Source: Moorena sp. SIO3I8 (GTDB taxonomy: Bacteria; Cyanobacteriota; Cyanobacteriia; Cyanobacteriales; Coleofasciculaceae). From it: 61,578 nucleotides of DNA. The stretch lies in assembly GCF_010692325.1 (NCBI RefSeq), contig NZ_JAAHHW010000034.1, forward strand, positions 1-61,578, in the 5' to 3' direction. The notes beneath the pieces were generated by a model that was not told the origin of the DNA, did not search any database, and saw nothing but the letters and a program-made list of their open reading frames with translations. Shown one piece after another: positions 55,450-61,578 of this stretch. Made by a program: the position numbers and the translations under genes. Each line of letters starts with the position of its first letter. Position 1 is the stretch's first letter.

Positions 55450-56568
55450 ATGAAAATTGAGACACTGGCAGTGCATGCTGGCCATAATATTGACTCAGCC
55501 ACAGGGGCAGTAGTGTCCCCAATTTATCTATCTACTACATTTGAACGTCAGCCAGACGGCAGCTACCCTCAGGGTTATAACTACAGTCGAGACAATAACC
55601 CGAATCGGGATAGTTTGGAGAAATGCCTGTCTAAATTGGAGGGGGGAGCAGCCGCCGCCGCTTTTTCTTCTGGTTCAGCAGCTACCTTGAGTATCTTCCA
55701 GGCTTTGTCTCCTGGAGACCATGTAGTTGCACCTCTAGATAGTTACACAGGAACTGGGTTTCTCTTGCGAGAAATTTTCGGCCCTTGGAATTTGGAGGTT
55801 ACTTTTGTAGATATGGCTAATCCTACCACAGTCATGGAGGCAGTTCAACCCAACACCAAGCTGATTTGGATAGAAACCCCTTCCAATCCGATGTTAAGGG
55901 TTACCGATATCAGCAAAATTGCCCACATTGCCAATCAGCATAATGTCTATTGTGTTTGCGATAACACTTGGGCAACACCGATTAGCCAACGTCCATTGGA
56001 GTTGGGGGCAGATTTGGTTATCCACTCCACAACCAAGTATCTCGGTGGACACAGTGATGTCTTAGGAGGTGCCGTGATTACTAAGGTTAAGGATGAATTT
56101 TTTCACAAAATTAAAACAATTCAGATGGCTGGCGGTTCAGTAGCCGCCCCTTTCGACTGTTGGTTACTCCTGCGGAGCATTCAGACCTTACCCTACCGCA
56201 TGAGAGCTCATTCAGAAAATGCCTTGAAGGTGGCACGGTTTTTAGAAGAACACTCCCAAGTAGAAGCTGTTCATTATCCCGGGTTGACAAACCATCCAGG
56301 ACATGGAATTGCTGCTGCTCAGATGAACCTGTTTGGGGGTATGATTTCTTTCCAAGTTAAAGGAAACAGGGAAGATGCCTTTGCCTTTACTGGCAAGGTG
56401 AAAGTATTTACACGAGCCACTAGCTTGGGTGGTGTCGAGAGTTTAGTCGAACATCGTGCTTCGATGGAATTTCCTGGTACCAGAACCCCAGACAATCTGT
56501 TACGGATGTCTGTTGGTCTTGAACATACTGACGATTTACTAGAAGATCTCGCTCAAGCTTTAGGTTAG
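55450..56568 (+). CDS. Trans-sulfuration PLP enzyme (cystathionine synthase/lyase type)
   Basis: A 372-residue Cys/Met-metabolism PLP enzyme. The Schiff-base Lys is in LVIHSTTKYLGGHSD, the Tyr region in YNYSRDNNPNR, and the C-terminal SLGGVESLVEHRASM is intact. Whether it is cystathionine gamma-synthase, gamma-lyase or a related enzyme cannot be fixed from sequence alone. It is monocistronic. Confidence 0.93.
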   Translation: MKIETLAVHAGHNIDSATGAVVSPIYLSTTFERQPDGSYPQGYNYSRDNNPNRDSLEKCLSKLEGGAAAAAFSSGSAATLSIFQALSPGDHVVAPLDSYTGTGFLLREIFGPWNLEVTFVDMANPTTVMEAVQPNTKLIWIETPSNPMLRVTDISKIAHIANQHNVYCVCDNTWATPISQRPLELGADLVIHSTTKYLGGHSDVLGGAVITKVKDEFFHKIKTIQMAGGSVAAPFDCWLLLRSIQTLPYRMRAHSENALKVARFLEEHSQVEAVHYPGLTNHPGHGIAAAQMNLFGGMISFQVKGNREDAFAFTGKVKVFTRATSLGGVESLVEHRASMEFPGTRTPDNLLRMSVGLEHTDDLLEDLAQALG

Positions 56569-56574
56569 TGAGGG

Positions 56575-56691
56575 GGCGTTGCACAATTGTGGGATGTTAC
56601 CATTTTTTGCACATAACTAAAAGTGGCTTATAGTCTACAGTTCAAACTTCCTTCGGCAAATAGGTACATCATCCTGTTATTGTGCAACGCC
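56575..56691. repeat. 117-bp MITE-like element (GGCGTTGCACAAT ends)
   Basis: GGCGTTGCACAAT at 56575-56587 is perfectly inverted at 56679-56691, with further imperfect pairing inward. Flanks AGTGAGG and AGTAAGG might be a diverged target duplication. Confidence 0.75.
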
Positions 56692-56775
56692 AGTAAGGCA
56701 GAAGCATAATCCCATTACGAGGGGACGCACAAGTCGAAAGCCCCGCGTTTTTAAACCGGGTTAGAATTTACCGCA

Positions 56776-56851
56776 AGAATAGTGGAGCCTTTATAGTCGG
56801 CAGGTTATGAGTAAAAGTTTGAAGGTTTTTGTAATAAGGCTCCACTATTCT
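56776..56851. repeat. 16-bp perfect inverted repeat, 44-base loop
   Basis: AGAATAGTGGAGCCTT (56776-56791) is exactly inverted at 56836-56851. It may be part of the left end of the TnpB element or a small MITE. Confidence 0.75.
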
Positions 56852-56955
56852 AAGGTTTCGTCTCCGGGATGAAGACTAGCAGCGACTTGAGTCGCCGTGA
56901 AAAAAATCTTGACTAGTACTTGACGCTTTTATATAAAATTGCTAGAGTAAAGACA

Positions 56956-57048
56956 TATCGTTCGCGTAGCGCGACCGTTCGCGTAGCGTGACCGTTGGTC
57001 AAGGTCGAGGAGGTCGAATTTCGTTCGCGTAGCGTGATCTAAGGTCAA
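56956..57048. repeat. Three GTTCGCGTAGCG repeats before tnpB
   Basis: Copies at about 56959, 56975 and 57022 read CGTTCGCGTAGCG(C/T)GA. The last ends only about ten bases before the tnpB start codon, so it could affect its expression. Confidence 0.85.
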
Positions 57049-58262
57049 TGATCATTCTAGAGTTTAAAGCCAAGGGCAAAAAGTATCAATATTCAGCTAT
57101 AGACGAAGCTATCCGGACAGTTAAGTTTATCCGAAATAGTTGTATTCGCCTGTGGTTAGACAACAAAGGGACAGGAAAAAGTGACCTTAGCCGGTACTCT
57201 AAAATACTAGCTAAAGAGTTTACCTTTGCTAATGAATTAAACTCTACCGCTCGTCAGGCTGCATCTGAGAGGGCATGGTCATCGATTGTTCGCTTCTACG
57301 ATAACTGCAAGAAAAAAGTTCCAGGCAAAAAGGGTTTTCCTAGATTCCAAAAGCGTGCTCGCTCTGTCGAGTACAAGAAGTCAGGATGGAAGTTATCTCC
57401 TGATAAAAAGTCGATAACGTTCACAGACAAAAAAGGGATTGGAAAGCTTAAGCTAAAGGGGACTTGGGACTTGTGGCGCTTCGACAAGAAGCAAATTAAT
57501 CGGGTTCGGATAGTTAAACGAGCTGATGGGTACTATGTTCAATTTTGCGTTGCAGTTAACGTAAAAGAGGAAGTAGAGCACACAGGTGAAATGATTGGTC
57601 TGGATGTAGGACTCAAAGAGTTTTATACAGACTCCAATGGTCATTCTGAACCTAACCCCCAATTCTATAGAAAAGGGGAAAGACGTTTAAAATTTTATCA
57701 ACGTCGGGTTTCCCGAAAAAAGAAAGGCTCATCCAACCGAAGAAAAGCGGTCAATATACTAGGTAGACAGCACCTTAAAATAAGTAGGCAGCGTGAAGAA
57801 CATGCAAAGAGACTTGCACGTTGCGTAATCCGATCTAACGATCTGGTCGCCTACGAAGATTTAAGAGTTAAGAATCTGGTAAAAAATCACTGTCTCGCCA
57901 AATCTATTAATGACGCTGGTTGGTATCAATTTAGGAAATGGTTGGAGCATTTTGGGATTAAGTTTGGCAGGATGACTGTTGCAGTGAATCCTGCCTACAC
58001 TAGCCAGAACTGTTCTGAATGCGGTGAAACTGTTAAAAAGTCCCTATCTACTAGGACTCATGTATGTGAATGTGGGTGTGAACTTGATAGAGACCACAAT
58101 GCCGCTATCAACATCCGAAATCGAGCCATAAGTACGACGGGGCACGTCGGAACTTGGATTATTAATCCAAACGCTTCAGGAGATTTGGCCTCTACTGTCC
58201 TTGATTCCGGTCAGGTTCAGCAAGCCGAGTCATTGAGTGAAGAATCCCCGTCTCGCGATTAG
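57048..58262 (+). CDS. tnpB: TnpB, second IS200/IS605-type nuclease
   Basis: This 404-residue TnpB has RuvC-I MIGLDVGLKEF (Asp186) and RuvC-II VAYEDLRVKNL (Glu270). A zinc ribbon follows from CSEC (322-325) to CECGC (340-344), then RuvC-III LDRDHNAAINI (about Asp349). All catalytic residues are present. The C-terminal ~35 residues (ASGDLASTVLDSGQ...) are less conserved and overlap the guide-RNA region. It is not closely related to the TnpB at 20741-22000 and lacks the repeat insertion. No TnpA is nearby. Three dispersed repeats sit at its 5' edge. Confidence 0.93.
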   Translation: MIILEFKAKGKKYQYSAIDEAIRTVKFIRNSCIRLWLDNKGTGKSDLSRYSKILAKEFTFANELNSTARQAASERAWSSIVRFYDNCKKKVPGKKGFPRFQKRARSVEYKKSGWKLSPDKKSITFTDKKGIGKLKLKGTWDLWRFDKKQINRVRIVKRADGYYVQFCVAVNVKEEVEHTGEMIGLDVGLKEFYTDSNGHSEPNPQFYRKGERRLKFYQRRVSRKKKGSSNRRKAVNILGRQHLKISRQREEHAKRLARCVIRSNDLVAYEDLRVKNLVKNHCLAKSINDAGWYQFRKWLEHFGIKFGRMTVAVNPAYTSQNCSECGETVKKSLSTRTHVCECGCELDRDHNAAINIRNRAISTTGHVGTWIINPNASGDLASTVLDSGQVQQAESLSEESPSRD

Positions 58263-58275
58263 CGGGGAGTGTCAA
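58120..58275 (+). ncRNA. Right end and candidate reRNA of second TnpB
   Basis: The hairpin CCCCG (58246-58250) with CGGGG (58263-58267) spans the stop codon, and the element ends around TGTCAA (58270-58275). The guide would be the plus-strand sequence just beyond. The 5' limit is a guess. Confidence 0.5.
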
Positions 58276-59909
58276 TAGTTTAGAGATTTATGAGGAGTTA
58301 TCGATTCTCTAGCGGCAGCACTCACCCAATCAACGAAAAAAGTCAAAAAGACAAAACAAACCAGCGTCACGCCCACACTGCGATAATCAAAGCTGCTCAG
58401 TTGTTCGGTCAACAACACCCCTAATCCTCCAGCCCCAACTAATCCTACAATGACTGTCTCCCGCATACATACCTCCCAGCGATAGAAAATATAAGCCAGA
58501 AAACGAGGTAAATTCATCGGGAATATCCCATAGAGAAACAAGAGTGCTCCTGGAGTTCCTTGTGCTTTTAAGGCTTCTAAGGGAGGCTTTTCCAAATTTT
58601 CATTGATTTCTGCCATCAACCTGCCAAGGATGCCAAGATTATGCAATCCTAGGGCGATCGCACCAGGTAACACTCCCGGAAACATGACAAACATCACCAC
58701 TAATGCCCAAATTGGGGCAGGAATAGCTCTGCCAAACATTAGTATGATCCTGGTGAATACTAGGATAGACCAGCCTTGTAAGGCAGCTAATCGGGAAGCT
58801 TTTGGACTGGGATTGAGCAATCCCCCTGGTAGCAAAAAATTATGGGCTGCCGGAAAAGACAGAACAATCCCTACAAGACCAGAACCAGCACTGGCCAGGA
58901 CAGACATAACTAGAGTTTGTAGTGATAACTTCCACAGCTGCGACAAGGGCACAGCCTTAAAATCGAGGGGAAATGATGCTTGGGCAATGTCACCCAAGAG
59001 TTTTTGAGTTCGGGGAGACCAAAACTTGCTCACATCAGGACTGACATACAAAAACCCCAAACAGCACAAGGCCACTAAAATTAAAACTACTGTCAAATTA
59101 ATCCGGCGGCGCAAGATGACACTACTGATGTCAATTACAGCACTTAATAAAACTAGGGCATAGAAAAATGTCCATAGTTGTTCGTAACGCAGAGACTGTA
59201 AACTCAGCAAGATCTCATAGCCCAACCCACCAGCCCCAACCAGCCCCAGTACAGTAGCTGAACGAATGGAACACTCAAAGCGATAGAGGGTGTAGGACAG
59301 GAGATTTGAAAAGGCTTGCGGAATGATACTGTAAAGAAAGGCCATCAAGGGGGACACGCCACTACTGAGTAATGCCATCAAAGCACCCCGGGGCGTTTCA
59401 TCCAGAATTTCTGAGAAGACCTTCGCGACTATTGCCCCATAGGGAATGGCGATGGCCATAATGGCCGCCAGAGGATCTAAACCCCAGATACTGACAAAAA
59501 AAATGCCCCAGATCATCTCATGAATTGCTCTGGGGAAGGCCAGCAGTCCCCGAATTCCCAGCCAGATGGGTTGTCGCAGAGTCCAGTGAGGCAAGACTGT
59601 CAACCACCAAACCTGGGAGGTGATAACTCCTGCCACCACGCCGAGCAAGATACTCAGAAAAGTGCCACAGGCGGCATAAGCTAGGGTCGTGAGGGTAGCC
59701 TTCAGGGTCAGCTGCAGAAACTCAGGACTCACTTCGGGGTGCCAACTCGCCCGCAAGAATCGCAATAGTTGGTAAAATCCTCCCACATTAACAAGATCTT
59801 GCTCAAAGATACCAGCTTTAACAACCGCCATCCCGATAAAAATGACAAAACAAATTGCCCACAGCAGGCTGCGATTCAGTAATGGTGGACGAGATAAACT
59901 TTGAGTCAT
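58272..59909 (-). CDS. phnE: Phosphonate-type ABC permease, two PhnE-like halves fused
   Basis: This 545-residue protein holds two PhnE-like permease modules in tandem, each with its own EAA-like segment. The first is YRFECSIRSATVLGLVGAGG and the second YRWEVCMRETVIVGLVGAGG. Typical PhnE is about 260-290 residues, so this is a duplication-fusion. It would move phosphonate, phosphite or a related anion through the inner membrane. The PhnC-type ATPase is upstream on the same strand, across a 385-base gene-free gap. The gene sits directly against the end of the second TnpB element, without sign of damage. Confidence 0.85.
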   Translation of the reverse strand: MTQSLSRPPLLNRSLLWAICFVIFIGMAVVKAGIFEQDLVNVGGFYQLLRFLRASWHPEVSPEFLQLTLKATLTTLAYAACGTFLSILLGVVAGVITSQVWWLTVLPHWTLRQPIWLGIRGLLAFPRAIHEMIWGIFFVSIWGLDPLAAIMAIAIPYGAIVAKVFSEILDETPRGALMALLSSGVSPLMAFLYSIIPQAFSNLLSYTLYRFECSIRSATVLGLVGAGGLGYEILLSLQSLRYEQLWTFFYALVLLSAVIDISSVILRRRINLTVVLILVALCCLGFLYVSPDVSKFWSPRTQKLLGDIAQASFPLDFKAVPLSQLWKLSLQTLVMSVLASAGSGLVGIVLSFPAAHNFLLPGGLLNPSPKASRLAALQGWSILVFTRIILMFGRAIPAPIWALVVMFVMFPGVLPGAIALGLHNLGILGRLMAEINENLEKPPLEALKAQGTPGALLFLYGIFPMNLPRFLAYIFYRWEVCMRETVIVGLVGAGGLGVLLTEQLSSFDYRSVGVTLVCFVFLTFFVDWVSAAARESITPHKSLNY

Positions 59910-60294
59910 CTAAGTTATTGCAACGGATTTTAATAGTATTTTGCTTTCAAGGGAACAGGGAACATAAAACGGGGAACAGGGAACACAAATATAGATTTAT
60001 ATAATACCATAACACCCGAAAAATAGAGGTTAATAGACGAAACAAACGAAATAAATGGTAGTGTAAATATGTAATAAATTAGCTTGACTGTAGTCAAAAT
60101 TTATGCAATTAATATAACTAATTTGGTCACGCTAATATCGTTTATAAAATTATTTTTTAAAAATGATAATTTTTCACACGTTTAATTTTATTTATTTGAC
60201 TCGATTAAAGATTATTTGGAGATTTCTAATGTGTCTTAAACTTTACTTCGAATGCTATATAAGTTTAGACGGAAATGTTCCTAAAAATTTCAAA
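59910..60294. other. AT-rich gap between phnC and phnE
   Basis: Very AT-rich with no ORF; it lies where a phnD (binding protein) gene is commonly found in such operons. Nothing in it looks like a phnD remnant. Confidence 0.5.
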
Positions 60295-61062
60295 CTATAC
60301 ATTCATCAGATCAGTCTCTGTAGCATATAATTTGTCGATCATGCTCTGAGACAAAACCCCTGGAGGAACATCAAAGACAATCTTTCCCCGTTGCAATCCC
60401 ACCAAGCGATCGCAATGACTGCAGGCGAATTCGATAGAATGCAGACTAGTTACTAATGTCTTTCCCCCGGTTTCACTTATCTCCTTTAGCAAATCCATAA
60501 TTTCCCGACTCATTTGCCTGTCCAGGTTAGAAATCGGTTCATCAGCAAGAATCACGTCAGGATTTTGCACCAGCACTCTAGCTAAGGCAACCCGTTGTTG
60601 CTGTCCTCCAGACAGTTCCTCGGTTGGTGCATAAAGCTTTTCGGGAATTCCTACCTGATCTAAAGCCTTGAGAGCAGTGTCTACCTCTTGGGGAAACAAT
60701 AAAGAAATAAGAGCTTTCATCAATGACCAGCGTCCTAAATGACCGGCATTAACGTTATGAATCACCCGGAGGTTATTGACTAGATTGAACTGTTGGTAAA
60801 CGGTGCCAAGGCGACGCTGCACCTGACGCAATTGGCGCGGGGAGATTCTAGCTAGATTACGACCTAAGACCCAGACTTCTCCTTGACTGGGGAGTAAGAT
60901 GCCATTGAGCAGGCGCATCAAGGTACTTTTACCTGCACCACTCGCCCCCACTAGGGCAACTCGTTCCCCAGGATAAATCTTGAGGTTAAGGTTAGTCAAT
61001 GCCCGAAACTGGCCAAATTGCTGGGATACCTGTTTGAGTTCAAAGATAGGAATTTTAGTCAT
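60295..61062 (-). CDS. phnC: Phosphonate-type ABC transporter ATPase
   Basis: A 255-residue ABC ATPase: Walker A GASGAGKS, signature LSGGQQQRVALARV, Walker B DVILADEPISNLD, switch His in SLHSIEFA. Similarity to PhnC is in the RRLGTVYQQFNLVNNLRVIHNV region. It energises the PhnE permease downstream. The substrate is uncertain because the binding protein is absent. Confidence 0.9.
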   Translation of the reverse strand: MTKIPIFELKQVSQQFGQFRALTNLNLKIYPGERVALVGASGAGKSTLMRLLNGILLPSQGEVWVLGRNLARISPRQLRQVQRRLGTVYQQFNLVNNLRVIHNVNAGHLGRWSLMKALISLLFPQEVDTALKALDQVGIPEKLYAPTEELSGGQQQRVALARVLVQNPDVILADEPISNLDRQMSREIMDLLKEISETGGKTLVTSLHSIEFACSHCDRLVGLQRGKIVFDVPPGVLSQSMIDKLYATETDLMNV

Positions 61063-61578
61063 TGGTGATTAGTGATAAGCTCTTCAGCATTTGGCGTTGC
61101 TTAATATTGGAATGATTTTAAAAGTTTTTAGGTGCGCTTTCCGCATCTAATTATTAAATTCGCCACGGGTCGCACCTGTGGAATGGGCATCTTGCCTGTT
61201 CGGCGATCTTTTCTGGCTGGCAGGATGCCCACCCTACTCCTATTCAGCGCGAAGACTGACGCAACGCCACCTAAATTGCTCAAAGGTAACAGGGAACAGC
61301 GGATAAAGGAACGGGGAATAGCCAATTTAAATGTAGATCAGCTTATTTACTTAATCTTGCCAATTTTCCGTCCAATTTTCTCAATTTGGGCATAGTTGTC
61401 ATTTTTTGTAGAAATAAATTTAGTAGCTCCAAATAAGTCAAGAATTTCTTTGAGTGCATCTCAGTTTTGTAAGACTCAAGTTGAAAATTGCCCGTTGAGG
61501 TAGGCACACCGATGCTTCAAGACTTGTGGGACGTTACTCTCATCCCACTGAGCCCCCGAAATCTTGATACGCCGACCC
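61063..61578. other. Repeat-rich right flank without a gene
   Basis: The stretch holds the GGCGTTGC-bounded element (61093-61268) with nested palindromes and no credible ORF. Nothing is seen in 61400-61578 beyond AT-rich DNA. Confidence 0.5.
61093..61268. repeat. 176-bp MITE-like element (GGCGTTGC ends)
   Basis: GGCGTTGC (61093-61100) is inverted at 61261-61268; the left arm TTAATATTGGAATGATTTTA resembles the right arm of the 26615-26760 element. It carries copy 2 of the 47-bp repeat (61130-61177) and a GGGCATCTTGCC/GGCAGGATGCCC hairpin (about 61184-61230), so several elements are nested. Confidence 0.6.

Larger units (their letters stand above)
56569..57047. other. Gap with MITE-like elements and TnpB left flank
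   Basis: No gene is seen. It contains two inverted-repeat elements (56575-56691 and 56776-56851), a GCGACT/AGTCGC hairpin at 56882-56895, and three GTTCGCGTAGCG repeats directly before tnpB (about 56956-57048). Confidence 0.6.

Noticed and set aside
56700-56760. CCCCGCGTTTTTAAACCGGG as a further right end
   Set aside because: It resembles a weak hairpin but lacks the GTGTCA-type tail and sequence similarity seen in the true right ends.

Overview
The window is a filamentous-cyanobacterium chromosome segment, most likely Moorena-like. The evidence is dense GCGATCGC (HIP1) octamers, heptanucleotide tandem repeats (STRRs), dispersed GTTCGCGTAGCG palindromes, IS200/IS605-type nucleases without TnpA, and cyanobacterial proteins (HmpF, KGK, PATAN response regulator, two-domain M1 peptidase). 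The genus is inferred, not proven.

Layout. 1-4,100: repeat-rich start, a DUF1232 protein with a small membrane partner, and an intact IscB with a plausible omega-RNA leader. 4,100-10,300: ABC1/UbiB kinase, a repeat-filled gap, a 5'-truncated histidine kinase, and an M1 aminopeptidase with HEAT repeats. 10,400-19,500: a type IV pilus chemotaxis-like operon on the minus strand (PilG-PilH-PilI-PilJ, then an MlaE permease) divergent from hmpF; no CheA/PilL is present. 19,600-24,800: tilS, a TnpB with a dispersed repeat inserted in frame, a KGK protein with an acidic repeat tail, a cloverleaf-like structured RNA candidate, and ccsA. 24,900-32,900: an MBOAT acyltransferase next to a DUF1574/SGNH-like protein, a small conserved protein, a J-domain/pentapeptide-repeat fusion, and hemB.

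33,280-41,221 is the most interesting region. A Trypco1-like small protein and a trypsin-like protease (plus strand) converge on a tightly overlapping minus-strand operon: EAD-inactive STAND protein, MoxR AAA ATPase, membrane-anchored Calx-beta/vWA protein, FGE-sulfatase-like protein and a polytopic membrane protein. The protease C-terminus and the STAND-like N-terminus carry the same ~68-residue helical module. The set looks like a variant of the NTP-dependent vWA-MoxR conflict systems (VMAP/EAD systems), here with a two-TM extracytoplasmic Calx-beta sensor. Copies of a ~120-bp inverted-repeat element flank the Trypco1 gene.

41,700-61,578: housekeeping genes (gap2, murC, murB, ybaB, SGNH hydrolase, LMW-PTP, NarL-type regulator, PDC-like decarboxylase, pgi, dxr, trans-sulfuration enzyme), a second TnpB, and a phosphonate-type ABC transporter with a fused double permease but no binding protein in the window.

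All functions are from reading translated sequence; no database search was run. Residue numbers are counted by hand and may be off by one or two.
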